44,896 bases of DNA from Clostridia bacterium (GTDB lineage Bacteria > Bacillota > Clostridia > Oscillospirales > Acutalibacteraceae). How positions within the stretch are numbered: position 1 is the stretch's first letter; each line of letters begins with the position of its first letter. Of this stretch, positions 32,830 through 41,828 are shown one piece after another. The stretch is taken from the NCBI GenBank assembly GCA_017516315.1, contig JAFXDE010000014.1, positions 1 through 44,896 on the forward strand. Direction: 5' to 3'. Both the position numbers and the translations under genes were made by a program. The notes under the pieces were generated by a model that saw only the letters and a list, made by a program, of their open reading frames with translations, was not told where the DNA came from and made no database searches.

Positions 32830-32858
32830 ACAGGCACTTTTATAGTGTCTGTTTTTTT
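32830..32858 (+). terminator. Rho-independent terminator of the PHP/YfcC operon
   Basis: ACAGGCACT (32830-32838) pairs with AGTGTCTGT (32844-32852), with one G-U pair, followed by a T run to 32858. Confidence 0.88.
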
Positions 32859-32947
32859 GCTATAAATGCGGTATAGATACGCTTTGCTATGTAACAATAC
32901 CGGAACATTGCTCTCCCGGCAGATAAGAAATTATCAGTATTTATAGC

Positions 32948-32977
32948 AAAAAAGAACTGCCCGATAACGAGCAGTTC
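32948..32977 (-). terminator. Rho-independent terminator of the GPH symporter gene
   Basis: GAACTGC (32954-32960) pairs with GCAGTTC (32971-32977), and the inner bases can extend the stem. On the minus strand TTTTTT follows. Confidence 0.88.
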
Positions 32978-32998
32978 AGATATTAGTTTACTTAGTAA

Positions 32999-34585
32999 TT
33001 ATTTTGCCTTAGAAGCCTTTCTTGCTTCGATTTCAGCAACGATTTCTCTCTGTCTCTTTTCAGTAAGAGTGTAGAAGAACATGGGAACAGCACAGGCAAT
33101 CATACTGATAGCACCTGAGAGGATAAGAACATTCCAAAGCTTATCAGGGCTTGCCACATGACCTGTAGCAGCATCGATACCGGCAATGCTCATAGACATA
33201 ACACCGATGAAAGCACCTACAGCCATACCGATTTTATTGATAAGAGTCTGCATAGCGAAGCAGATACCTTCGCCTCTTTCACCTGTCTTCCATTCGAGAT
33301 AGTCAACAGTATCACCGATCATGGCGTAGCTCATAATGTTGTTAACACCCTGAGGAATACCGAGAAGAACGAGTCCTACAGCGCCGACGATAAGCTTCCA
33401 GGGAGCATCATAGCCTACGAAGTACATAACTGCCATTACTACGCCGCCGAACAAGTGAACAAGGATGTATGTGTATTTTTTAGTAAATTTCTTTGTGAGC
33501 CAGGGAACGAGAACGGAAGCTACAAGACCGCCGGGGATAACAAGAAGAGTGATAATACCGTATAAACCTTCGTTCTTAAGAACATACTTAGCGAAGTAGA
33601 GACCGCCTGTGTATGAGTAAACCATTCTTGCACCACCGAGAACACCGGAAAGAACGATGAGAAGAAGCTCTTTATTCTTAAAGAGAAGCTTAAGATTGTG
33701 AACGAAGGAAGGAACCTCGTCATAATCAGCAGTGATGTGCTCCTTTGTGTTTTTGAAGCCGTAGAAGAACATAGGAACTGCTGCGACAACAAATACAACA
33801 GCGCAGATAAAATAAGTCCATTTAAGTGTATTTGCGTTTGTATCGATACTGTTATTCATAACGGTACCGATAAAGGTACGGGCTGCTTCTTCAGCAGTTT
33901 TGCCCTGATTTGCTACCATAGAAGCAATCTGCTCTGCCTTATCAACCATAATGGTATCAAGCATAGCCTCGGTATACTTGTACTTTGCAGTGACAGCGTT
34001 TGTAACGATGGGAACACCTACAGTTACGATACCTGCACCAACAGTACAAACGAGACGGACTACAGTAAGAATGTTACCTCTTACGGTTGTGTCGTTTGTA
34101 AGACAGGTTGCAAGACCCCAATAAGGTACGTCAGCAACAGTATAAACTACTGACCAGATAACATAAATAACAGAAATTGTTACAAATGTCCACATTGCCT
34201 TCGGCTGATAAACAGGAAGGAAGCAAAGAACAGTGAACACAGCAATAGGAAGAGCCATCCACTTAAGATAGGGTCTGCATTTACCCCACTTTGTTCTTGT
34301 TTTGTCAACGACTGAACCCATAATAGGGTCATTGAATGCGTCGAATACTCTGGTACCGAGCATAAGGAATGCAACAGCGATTGCACCGTCCAAAGCACCG
34401 ACCTTAACACCCTCAGCACCGAAGAGAAGTGCATCAGTCATAAACACTGTAATATATGAACCGATGATGGTGCATATAAAGTTCTGACCGAAGCCGGCAA
34501 TACCGTAGGCTACAGCTTCTTTAGGCTGAACACCTTTGCCCGGAGTAGTACCGAACAGCTTGTGTAAAAATTCATTTACTTTCAT
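32999..34585 (-). CDS. GPH-type (MelB-like) sugar:cation symporter, MFS
   Basis: A 528-residue transporter of the glycoside-pentoside-hexuronide family. The diagnostic block is FDAFNDPIMGSVVDKTRTKWGKCRPYLKW (split here as FDAFNDPIMGSVVDKTRTKW and GKCRPYLKW, about 83-111). About twelve helices are visible. There is a soluble loop near 200-245. GDTVDYLEWKTGERGEGICFA in the second half is also typical. It should import a disaccharide or a hexuronide with Na+ or H+. It is monocistronic, and no sugar hydrolase is beside it, so the cargo is open. Codon use is stricter than in its neighbours, which suggests strong expression. Confidence 0.92.
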   Translation of the reverse strand: MKVNEFLHKLFGTTPGKGVQPKEAVAYGIAGFGQNFICTIIGSYITVFMTDALLFGAEGVKVGALDGAIAVAFLMLGTRVFDAFNDPIMGSVVDKTRTKWGKCRPYLKWMALPIAVFTVLCFLPVYQPKAMWTFVTISVIYVIWSVVYTVADVPYWGLATCLTNDTTVRGNILTVVRLVCTVGAGIVTVGVPIVTNAVTAKYKYTEAMLDTIMVDKAEQIASMVANQGKTAEEAARTFIGTVMNNSIDTNANTLKWTYFICAVVFVVAAVPMFFYGFKNTKEHITADYDEVPSFVHNLKLLFKNKELLLIVLSGVLGGARMVYSYTGGLYFAKYVLKNEGLYGIITLLVIPGGLVASVLVPWLTKKFTKKYTYILVHLFGGVVMAVMYFVGYDAPWKLIVGAVGLVLLGIPQGVNNIMSYAMIGDTVDYLEWKTGERGEGICFAMQTLINKIGMAVGAFIGVMSMSIAGIDAATGHVASPDKLWNVLILSGAISMIACAVPMFFYTLTEKRQREIVAEIEARKASKAK

Positions 34586-34664
34586 ATTTTCCTTTTCCTT
34601 TCAAAAATTAAATTCTACTAAAATACACATAAACGTGCTTTTAACTTTACAATTATAACATAAT

Positions 34665-34699
34665 AAAAAAATAAAGGCAAGTTAAAAACACTTGCCTTT
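34665..34699 (-). terminator. Rho-independent terminator of uvrBA
   Basis: AAAGGCAAG (34673-34681) pairs perfectly with CTTGCCTTT (34691-34699). On the minus strand the stem is followed by ATTTTTTT. Confidence 0.9.
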
Positions 34700-34714
34700 C
34701 CGCTAATTTACAGT

Positions 34715-37552
34715 TTATTTAAATTTGATATGCTTTTTAAGATACTGACCCGTATAAGAGCTTTCATTAAGAGCGATAGCCTCGGGAGTACCTGTCGCCA
34801 AAACAGTACCTCCCCCGTCTCCTCCTTCGGGACCAAGGTCAATAACATAATCGGCTGATTTGATGACATCGAGATTATGCTCGATAACTATTACGCTGTT
34901 CCCCTTATCTACCAGGGTCTGCAAAACATTTATAAGTCTGTGGACATCAGCTGTATGAAGTCCGGTGGTAGGCTCATCGAGAATATAAACGGTTTTACCC
35001 GTAGCCGGTCTCGCAAGCTCGGTAGAAAGCTTTACTCTCTGTGCCTCACCGCCTGAAAGAGTAGTAGCAGGCTGGCCGATTTTAACATAACCGAGTCCAA
35101 CATCGTAAAGTGTTTTAAGCTTTTTATAAATTTTCGGAATATTCTCGAAGAAAATCATACCTTCTTCGATAGTCATTTCGAGAACATCATAAATAGTTTT
35201 GCCCTTGTATCTGACATTAAGAGTCTCCGAATTATATCTTTTGCCCTTACATACCTCGCAAGGTACATAAACATCAGCAAGAAAATGCATTTCTATTTTA
35301 ACTATACCGTCGCCCTCACAGGCTTCACAGCGGCCGCCCTTGGTATTGAAGGAAAACCTTCCTGCAGTATATCCCTTTGCTTTAGCGTCTGTAGTGGAAG
35401 CAAAAAGCTCACGGATGTCAGTAAATACCCCTGTATAGGTCGCGGGATTAGAGCGAGGTGTTCTGCCTATAGGTGACTGATCGATATTTATAACCTTATC
35501 AAGATACTCCGCACCTGTCATTTTTCTGAATTTTCCGGGTACAAGCTTTGCACCGTTAAGCTCGTTGGAAAGATGCTTGTTCAGAATCTCATTGACAAGA
35601 GAAGACTTTCCCGAGCCTGAAACACCCGTAACGGCTACGAATTCACCGAGAGGTATCTCTACATCGATGTTTTTCAGGTTGTTCTGTGCTGCACCGAAAA
35701 TCTTAAGACTCTTACCGTTTCCCTTTCTTCTTTCTTCGGGAACGGGAATCGACTTTTTACCGCTAAGATACTGACCCGTCACGGAATTCTCGCAGGAAAG
35801 AATATCATCCACAGTGCCGCAGGCTACAATTTCTCCTCCGTGAATACCTGCACCGGGACCTACATCTACCACATAATCAGCTTCAAGCATAGTGTCTTCA
35901 TCGTGCTCTACTACGATAAGTGTATTACCTATGTCGCGCAAATGCTTAAGAGTATTAATGAGCTTACTGTTATCACGCTGATGGAGTCCTATGCTCGGCT
36001 CATCGAGAATGTAAAGCACGCCTACAAGTGAAGAACCTATCTGTGTAGCAAGTCTTATGCGCTGACTTTCGCCGCCGGAAAGTGAACCGGACTGACGGGC
36101 AAGAGTGAGATAGCTGAGGCCGACACTGTTAAGGAAGGTCAAGCGTTCATCTATTTCCTTGATAATGAGATTTGCTATTGTCTTCTCTCTTTCGGAAAGT
36201 TTTTCGGGAAGCTGCTTTATAAAAAGAAGAGCATCAGAAATCGAAAGTGAGCATACCTCGTAAATATTTTTGCCGTCGACAGTTACGCTGAGCGCCTCTT
36301 TGCTCAGTCTTGCTCCGCCACATTCCTTACAATCAGTGACGGTCATAAGAGCTTCGATTTCTTTTTTCGAATATTCCGACGAGGAATCGTTATATCTGCG
36401 CTGAAGATTATTAAGAACACCCTCGAATTCTGCAAAATAGATTCCGCTTCCGTAGCTCGTGGTTCTCTCCATTTTCAGCTTCTCACCCTTAGTGCCGTAA
36501 AGAATAGCCTCATAACCCTCTACCGAAATATCCTCTATGGGAGTATCCAGGTCGAAGCCGTATTTTCGTCCGAGAGCAGTATAGTACATACCCGAAATGG
36601 AGTTTTCATCCTTACACTGCCAGCCGGCTGCTTTTATAGCCCCCTGTCTTATAGACAGCTTTCTGTCCGGTATAATCATAGACGGAGATATTTCCATAAA
36701 AACACCCAGTCCCGAGCATTTTTTACATGAGCCGAAGGGGCTGTTAAATGAAAACATACGGGGAGTAATCTCACCGAAGCTGACTCCGTGGTCAGGGCAG
36801 GCATAATTAAGAGAAAACATAATCTCCTTATCACCGATAATATCTACCAATAAAAGTCCGTCAGCGAGCTTCGTTGCAGTCTCTACCGAGTCAGCAAGTC
36901 GGGATTTTATACTGTCCTTAACTACGAGACGGTCAACTACAACCTCGATATTATGCTTTTTGTTTTTGTCGAGCTTTATATTCTCCGAAAGGTCATAAAT
37001 AACCGTGTCAATCCTTACGCGCACAAAGCCGGATTTACGAATACCTTCAAGCTCTTTTACATACTCCCCTTTTCTGCCTCTGACGATCGGCGCCAACAGC
37101 TGTATTTTCGTTCCTTCGGGTAATTCGAGGACCTTATCAACAATCTGATCTACTGTCTGCTGTTTAATTTCCTTTCCGCAGACGGTACAGTGCGGAATTC
37201 CGATTCTCGCATAAAGCAGGCGGAGATAGTCATAAATTTCAGTAATAGTGCCTACGGTAGATCTCGGATTTTTTGAGGTAGTTTTCTGATCGATAGAAAT
37301 GGCAGGTGAAAGACCTTCGATATAATCAACATCCGGCTTATCCATCTGACCTAAAAACTGTCTAGCATAAGAAGAAAGGGACTCAACATATCTTCTTTGA
37401 CCTTCAGCGTAAATCGTGTCGAAGGCAAGAGATGATTTGCCCGAGCCTGAAAGTCCCGTAAAAACGATAAATTTGTCTCTCGGGAGAGTAAGATCCACAT
37501 TTTTCAGGTTATGCTCACGGGCACCCTTGATAATAATATTTTTCTGTGACAT
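34715..37552 (-). CDS. uvrA: Excinuclease ABC subunit A
   Basis: A 945-residue DNA damage sensor of nucleotide excision repair. It has two ABC ATPase halves. The first Walker A is GLSGSGKS at 33-40; the second is [15 protein letters not shown] near 640. Both signature motifs ([13 protein letters not shown] and [13 protein letters not shown]) and both Walker B sites ([12 protein letters not shown] and [12 protein letters not shown]) are visible. The CxxC zinc finger CEACEGDG...CEVCKGKRY is present in the second half. I chose the ATG at 37552, which follows GAGGTG; a GTG at 37558 would overlap the ribosome-binding site. It lies 10 bp after uvrB. Confidence 0.98.
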   Translation of the reverse strand: MSQKNIIIKGAREHNLKNVDLTLPRDKFIVFTGLSGSGKSSLAFDTIYAEGQRRYVESLSSYARQFLGQMDKPDVDYIEGLSPAISIDQKTTSKNPRSTVGTITEIYDYLRLLYARIGIPHCTVCGKEIKQQTVDQIVDKVLELPEGTKIQLLAPIVRGRKGEYVKELEGIRKSGFVRVRIDTVIYDLSENIKLDKNKKHNIEVVVDRLVVKDSIKSRLADSVETATKLADGLLLVDIIGDKEIMFSLNYACPDHGVSFGEITPRMFSFNSPFGSCKKCSGLGVFMEISPSMIIPDRKLSIRQGAIKAAGWQCKDENSISGMYYTALGRKYGFDLDTPIEDISVEGYEAILYGTKGEKLKMERTTSYGSGIYFAEFEGVLNNLQRRYNDSSSEYSKKEIEALMTVTDCKECGGARLSKEALSVTVDGKNIYEVCSLSISDALLFIKQLPEKLSEREKTIANLIIKEIDERLTFLNSVGLSYLTLARQSGSLSGGESQRIRLATQIGSSLVGVLYILDEPSIGLHQRDNSKLINTLKHLRDIGNTLIVVEHDEDTMLEADYVVDVGPGAGIHGGEIVACGTVDDILSCENSVTGQYLSGKKSIPVPEERRKGNGKSLKIFGAAQNNLKNIDVEIPLGEFVAVTGVSGSGKSSLVNEILNKHLSNELNGAKLVPGKFRKMTGAEYLDKVINIDQSPIGRTPRSNPATYTGVFTDIRELFASTTDAKAKGYTAGRFSFNTKGGRCEACEGDGIVKIEMHFLADVYVPCEVCKGKRYNSETLNVRYKGKTIYDVLEMTIEEGMIFFENIPKIYKKLKTLYDVGLGYVKIGQPATTLSGGEAQRVKLSTELARPATGKTVYILDEPTTGLHTADVHRLINVLQTLVDKGNSVIVIEHNLDVIKSADYVIDLGPEGGDGGGTVLATGTPEAIALNESSYTGQYLKKHIKFK

Positions 37553-37561
37553 ACGCACCTC

Positions 37562-39526
37562 TTATTTCATCATACTTTTCAGCTTTTCAATCTTGTCTCG
37601 CAGGAACGCTGCGTGTTCGAATTCGAGAATTTTCGCCGCCTCTTTCATCTCAGCCGTAAGCTGTCTGATAACCTTTTCCTTTTCGACGCGTGACAGCTTT
37701 GAGAAAGTCTTATCCGTGTCAAGCTTCTTTTCGGATATTTCGATAACATCGCGAACCTGCTTAACGATAGTTTTCGGAACTATTCCGTTGTCGATATTGT
37801 ACTGATTCTGTATTTCGCGGCGTCTTTTGGTTTCATCGATAGCATATTTCATAGACGGTGTTATCCTGTCGGCATACATAATTACCTCACCGTTGGCATT
37901 TCTGGCTGCTCGTCCTATAGTCTGCACCAAGGATGTCTCAGAACGAAGAAAGCCTTCCTTGTCAGCATCGAGGATAACCACCAGAGAAACCTCGGGTATG
38001 TCGAGACCCTCCCTCAGAAGATTAATTCCTACGAGAACATCGAACTCGCCGAGACGCAAATCTCTGATAAGCTCCATTCTTTCCATCGTATCGACATCGT
38101 AATGCATATACCTGACCTTAATTCCGAAGTTATCAAGATAATCAGTAAGGGATTCAGCCATTTTCTTAGTGAGAGTGGTTATCAGCACTCTTTCCTTACG
38201 CTGAGTACGGATATTAATTTCACTGACGATGTCATCAATCTGTCCGTCGGTAGGTCTTACACTTATAAGAGGATCTAGAAGTCCCGTAGGACGGATAATC
38301 TGCTCTACAATCTTACTGCTTTTTTCCTTTTCGAAGGCTCCCGGAGTAGCGCTGACAAAAATTTTCTGTCCGACCATTTCGTAGAATTCATCGAATTTTA
38401 AAGGTCTGTTGTCGTAAGCTGACGGAAGACGGAACCCGTATTCTATAAGAGATTCTTTTCTCGATCTGTCACCGCCGTACATAGCACGCACCTGCGGAAG
38501 CATAACATGTGATTCGTCTACGAAAAGAAGGAAATCATCCGGGAAATAATTAAGAAGCGTAAACGGTGCTGCTCCCTCAGGTCTGTCGGACATTATTCTG
38601 GAATAATTTTCTATGCCCTTACAGAAGCCTGTTTCGCGAAGCATTTCCAAATCATAAAGAGTTCGTTGCTTTATTCTTTCAGCCTCGAGAAGCTTACCCG
38701 CTTTAGTAAACTCTACTACCCTATCCTCCATTTCCTGCTTAATCTCTTCCAAAGCCTTTTCAAGCTTATCCGGAGCTACTACATAATGAGAAGCAGGATA
38801 AATCGCTACATGTGAAACATTATTTTTCACCTCTCCCGTCAGAGGATTGATTTCAGAAATTCTGTCGATTTCGTCACCGAAAAACTCTACTCTTATGGCA
38901 GTATCCGAGGTATATACGGGATATATCTCTACTACATCACCGCGGACACGGAACTTATTTCTGATGAAATTTACATCATTTCGGTCATATTGGATTTCGA
39001 CTAATTTATCTATAAGCTCTTCTCTGCTTTTTTCCATTCCGACACGCAGAGAAATAACCATATTTCTGTAATCAATAGGGTTTCCGAGAGTATAGATGCA
39101 GGATACGCTTGCTACGATTATTACATCTCTTCTTTCGGAAAGAGCTGAGGTTGCCGAATGACGGAGCTTGTCTATTTCATCGTTTATGGCTGAATCCTTT
39201 TCTATATAGGTATCAGTAGTGGGAATATATGCTTCGGGCTGATAATAGTCATAGTAGGAAACGAAGTATTCCACCGCATTTTCGGGGAAAAACTCTTTAA
39301 ATTCACTGCAAAGCTGTCCAGCAAGAGTTTTATTATGTGCGAGAACGAGGGTGGGTCTGTTTAGCTCAGCGATAATATTAGCCATAGTAAAGGTCTTTCC
39401 CGAGCCGGTAACACCCATAAGCGTCTGCTCCTTGAAGCCTTTTCTGACTCCGTCAACCAAAGCTGCTATAGCTTCGGGCTGGTCTCCTGTAGGCTTAAAA
39501 TCCGAAACTAATTTAAAGCAATCCAT
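37562..39526 (-). CDS. uvrB: Excinuclease ABC subunit B
   Basis: A 654-residue helicase-like protein that takes damaged DNA from UvrA and recruits UvrC. Walker A is GVTGSGKT at 38-45, followed by the [12 protein letters not shown] beta-hairpin region at about 91-102. Helicase motifs include [38 protein letters not shown] and QTIGRAARN. The C-terminal UVR domain (about 615-650) ends the protein. The length is typical. It leads the uvrBA operon from a promoter at 39558-39587. I saw no GAAC-N4-GTTC LexA box between 39527 and 39620, although uvrBA is often SOS-controlled in Bacillota. Confidence 0.98.
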   Translation of the reverse strand: MDCFKLVSDFKPTGDQPEAIAALVDGVRKGFKEQTLMGVTGSGKTFTMANIIAELNRPTLVLAHNKTLAGQLCSEFKEFFPENAVEYFVSYYDYYQPEAYIPTTDTYIEKDSAINDEIDKLRHSATSALSERRDVIIVASVSCIYTLGNPIDYRNMVISLRVGMEKSREELIDKLVEIQYDRNDVNFIRNKFRVRGDVVEIYPVYTSDTAIRVEFFGDEIDRISEINPLTGEVKNNVSHVAIYPASHYVVAPDKLEKALEEIKQEMEDRVVEFTKAGKLLEAERIKQRTLYDLEMLRETGFCKGIENYSRIMSDRPEGAAPFTLLNYFPDDFLLFVDESHVMLPQVRAMYGGDRSRKESLIEYGFRLPSAYDNRPLKFDEFYEMVGQKIFVSATPGAFEKEKSSKIVEQIIRPTGLLDPLISVRPTDGQIDDIVSEINIRTQRKERVLITTLTKKMAESLTDYLDNFGIKVRYMHYDVDTMERMELIRDLRLGEFDVLVGINLLREGLDIPEVSLVVILDADKEGFLRSETSLVQTIGRAARNANGEVIMYADRITPSMKYAIDETKRRREIQNQYNIDNGIVPKTIVKQVRDVIEISEKKLDTDKTFSKLSRVEKEKVIRQLTAEMKEAAKILEFEHAAFLRDKIEKLKSMMK

Positions 39527-39557
39527 ATCCTCACCCTTTCCTCGAATATTATCTATT

Positions 39558-39587
39558 ATTATATATCATTTTACAAACAAAAGTAAA
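39558..39587 (-). promoter_or_regulatory. Sigma-A-type promoter of uvrBA
   Basis: Read on the minus strand: TTTACT (39587-39582), an 18-base spacer and TATAAT (39563-39558). It is about 33 bp inside the end of the MITE-like element. Confidence 0.6.
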
Positions 39588-39619
39588 TATAAATATAAAT
39601 TTTCTAAAAAAAGTAGCGT

Positions 39620-39871
39620 AAGGGCGACACTTCATAAGGAATTTAAGCCTTAATTTTCGCTATTCTTGCGAATAACTGCGTTTTTTCTGCCTAGTTCCTC
39701 ATCAAAACCATCTGAATTTTAAGGTGCAAAGAAGTTTTTATTGAGATATTTTTTTTGTTTAGAAAGCAACAAAACCACCGCAATACTCGCGTATTACAGT
39801 GGTTTTTTCGCAATGTAAAAGCTAAAATAGCCAATAAAACCTAACTTCCTTATGAAGTGCGCCAAAGGGCG
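39620..39871. mobile_element. MITE-like non-coding element with terminal inverted repeats
   Basis: CACTTCATAAGGAA (39628-39641) is repeated as its exact inverse, TTCCTTATGAAGTG (39846-39859). Just outside lie GGGCGA and CGCC, so the match extends to about 18 positions with one gap. The arms continue imperfectly inward for another 20 or so bases (GCTATT in both). AAGGGCG occurs as a direct repeat at 39620-39626 and 39865-39871 and could be a target-site duplication. No frame inside encodes a credible protein, and a strong central hairpin lies at 39771-39806. The element fills most of the 353-bp gap between radC and uvrB. Confidence 0.5.
39771..39808. terminator. Strong central hairpin of the element, terminator-like on the plus strand
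   Basis: The arms are 39771-39786 and 39791-39806, sixteen positions. On the minus-strand RNA all can pair, with two G-U pairs, and the loop is GCGA, a GNRA tetraloop. On the plus strand two positions mismatch, but six T follow. It could stop reading from either side. Confidence 0.6.
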
Positions 39872-39879
39872 GTAATTTA

Positions 39880-40656
39880 TCAATATTCGGTTATACCGTT
39901 TTCTTTTACATCCTCTAACAGGTCAATATCATAAAACATAGGCATGGTAAGCTTATGCTCAGCCAGAGATGTGAAATCATCATCGTCGACAATAATATGG
40001 TCTCTGAGTCTTACCTTAAATGTCTTAAGAAGCTTGATAACCTCTTCCGTTACCCTGATGTCATCCTTAGAGGGCAAGGATATGGAATGAGGATGATTAT
40101 GGGAAATAATAACACTCGAACAGTTAGTTTCAAGAACTATTCTTCCGAACTCTCTTATATCAAAGGTCGAGGAACAGATGTCACCCTCGTTCAGAAGACG
40201 GCAGGTAATCAAATGGTTAAAGCTGTCATAGCAAAGAACAAATACTCTTTCACGACAGCTTCCCTCGTAAAATTTAGGACGGAGAAATTCAACTACATCC
40301 TTCGGAACAATAGGTGAAGGCTTGCGCTTAGCGAGATCTTCAACATATCTGTTATAAAAAGGAATTATCATTTTTATAAGACAGGCTGCCGTTTCGGTCA
40401 TACCCTTTACCTTCATAAGATCGTGTATGTTCGCCTCAAAAATACCGGCATAGCTTCCGAATCTGTTCATAAGATCGTGCGCTATATCATTGGTATCCTT
40501 TCGCGGAATACCGAAGTACAAGAGCATTTCGATAATATTATGATCTGCCATACCCCTGAAGCCGGCTTCATAAAACCTCTCGCGCATGTGCTTGCGGTGA
40601 TGATTATGAGAATGGTTGGGCAGCTTGTTTTTATTTTCAGGTTTATTTTCACCCAT
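39880..40656 (-). CDS. radC: RadC family JAB/MPN-domain protein
   Basis: A 258-residue protein with an N-terminal helix-hairpin-helix part (about 30-100; FGSYAGIFEANIHDLMKVKG and MTETAACLI) and a JAB/MPN domain. The metal site H-x-H...S-x-x-D is H186, H188, S196 and D199 (SHNHPHSISLPSKDD). The name comes from an old radiation phenotype now ascribed elsewhere, so the real role is unsettled; a nuclease or isopeptidase-like reaction has been suggested. The first 25 residues are unusually His/Asn-rich (NHSHNHHRKH). It is upstream of uvrB, with the MITE-like element in between, and downstream of pfkA. Confidence 0.92.
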   Translation of the reverse strand: MGENKPENKNKLPNHSHNHHRKHMRERFYEAGFRGMADHNIIEMLLYFGIPRKDTNDIAHDLMNRFGSYAGIFEANIHDLMKVKGMTETAACLIKMIIPFYNRYVEDLAKRKPSPIVPKDVVEFLRPKFYEGSCRERVFVLCYDSFNHLITCRLLNEGDICSSTFDIREFGRIVLETNCSSVIISHNHPHSISLPSKDDIRVTEEVIKLLKTFKVRLRDHIIVDDDDFTSLAEHKLTMPMFYDIDLLEDVKENGITEY

Positions 40657-40683
40657 ATTTGTTACCTCACAATTAAAAGTTAA

Positions 40684-40712
40684 GCGAGAGATCCCAAAAC
40701 AAGACCTCTCGC
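40684..40712 (-). terminator. Likely terminator or attenuator after pfkA
   Basis: GCGAGAGATC (40684-40693) pairs with GACCTCTCGC (40703-40712), with one G-U pair on the minus-strand RNA. The following tract is weak (TTAACTTTT), so some reading into radC is likely. Confidence 0.6.
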
Positions 40713-40734
40713 GTTTTATCTTTTAACAGCAGAA

Positions 40735-41700
40735 TCAGATAGAAATTTCAAGAGCCATCTTGTACATATCAAGATCAACTGAATTCTTCATGCCCAAAGC
40801 TTCGAAAATATCGAAATCCATAATTGTCTCTTTTTTGATAGCTACAACACGGTTGCCGATACCCTGCTTAAGAAGCTGAACAGCATGATAGCCCATCTGA
40901 CTGGCGACAATTCTGTCCTTAGCCGTAGGAGAACCGCCTCTCTGAACATGACCGAGAATCGTAGCACGGGCTTCTACGCCTGTTTCACTCTGGATTCTCT
41001 TTGCCATCTCTTCTACACCGCCGATAGCTTCGGAAACAAGGATAACAAAATGCACCTTATTGCTCTTCTGGGTTCTCTTCATTCTTTCGATAACATCACG
41101 CTCGAAATCATAAGAAACCTCAGGAATAAGGATAGAAGTAGCACCGCAGGCAATACCTGAAGAAAGAGCAAGATAACCTGCACCTCTGCCCATTACCTCT
41201 ACTACAGCGCAGCGATCGTGGGATTCTGCAGTGTCTCTGATTCTGTCAACCATCTGCATAACAGTGTTCATAGCTGTATCATAGCCGATAGTATAGTCAC
41301 AGCAGCCGATATCATTATCGATGGTACCGGGAATAGCAACGCAGGGAATACCTCTGAGAGAAAGATCTCTGGCGCCTCTGAAGGAACCGTCACCGCCGAT
41401 AACTACAAGACCCTCGATACCTCTTTTTTTACAGGTATCGATAGCAGCCTGCATACCCTCTTCAGTCTTAAAGCGTGAAGATCTGGCAGAATAAAGGATA
41501 GTACCGCCTCTGTTGATAATATCTGATACTGTACGGAGATTCATTTCATACATATCATCATCCATAAGACCGTTATAGCCTCTTCTGATTCCGTAAACCT
41601 TCATACCGAGTTCACAGCCGGCTCTTACTACAGCTCTGATTGCGGCATTCATACCGGGTGCGTCGCCGCCGCTTGTCAAAACACCAATAGTTTTAAGCAT
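40735..41700 (-). CDS. pfkA: ATP-dependent 6-phosphofructokinase
   Basis: A 321-residue enzyme that phosphorylates fructose 6-phosphate in glycolysis. Family motifs are GVLTSGGDAPGMNAAIRAV at the N terminus, IGGDGSFRGA, the catalytic PGTIDNDI, MGRGAGYLAL, and LGHVQRGGSPTAKDR. The Gly of GGDG rather than Asp fits ATP over pyrophosphate use. The length matches the bacterial PfkA tetramer subunit. It lies downstream of dnaE, as in many Clostridia, but has its own promoter at 41759-41786. The usual next gene, pyk, is not present; radC is. Confidence 0.96.
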   Translation of the reverse strand: MLKTIGVLTSGGDAPGMNAAIRAVVRAGCELGMKVYGIRRGYNGLMDDDMYEMNLRTVSDIINRGGTILYSARSSRFKTEEGMQAAIDTCKKRGIEGLVVIGGDGSFRGARDLSLRGIPCVAIPGTIDNDIGCCDYTIGYDTAMNTVMQMVDRIRDTAESHDRCAVVEVMGRGAGYLALSSGIACGATSILIPEVSYDFERDVIERMKRTQKSNKVHFVILVSEAIGGVEEMAKRIQSETGVEARATILGHVQRGGSPTAKDRIVASQMGYHAVQLLKQGIGNRVVAIKKETIMDFDIFEALGMKNSVDLDMYKMALEISI

Positions 41701-41758
41701 TATTACGTCCTCCTGACATCTTAAATGATGAATTAATACTATTTAAACATTTAGAAAT

Positions 41759-41786
41759 ATTATACACAATATTGTATAAAAGTCAA
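41759..41786 (-). promoter_or_regulatory. Sigma-A-type promoter of pfkA with palindrome in the spacer
   Basis: Read on the minus strand: TTGACT (41786-41781), a 16-base spacer and TATAAT (41764-41759). The spacer holds a perfect ACAATATTGT palindrome (41766-41775) that may be an operator. Confidence 0.75.
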
Positions 41787-41828
41787 GTTATATTCAAAAA
41801 ATCGACACGGTAGGTTGATAAACGAGGG

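Noticed and set aside
33698-34153. 151-residue Cys-rich open frame on the plus strand
   Set aside because: It is the antisense of the GPH symporter gene, whose identity is clear; no start signals.
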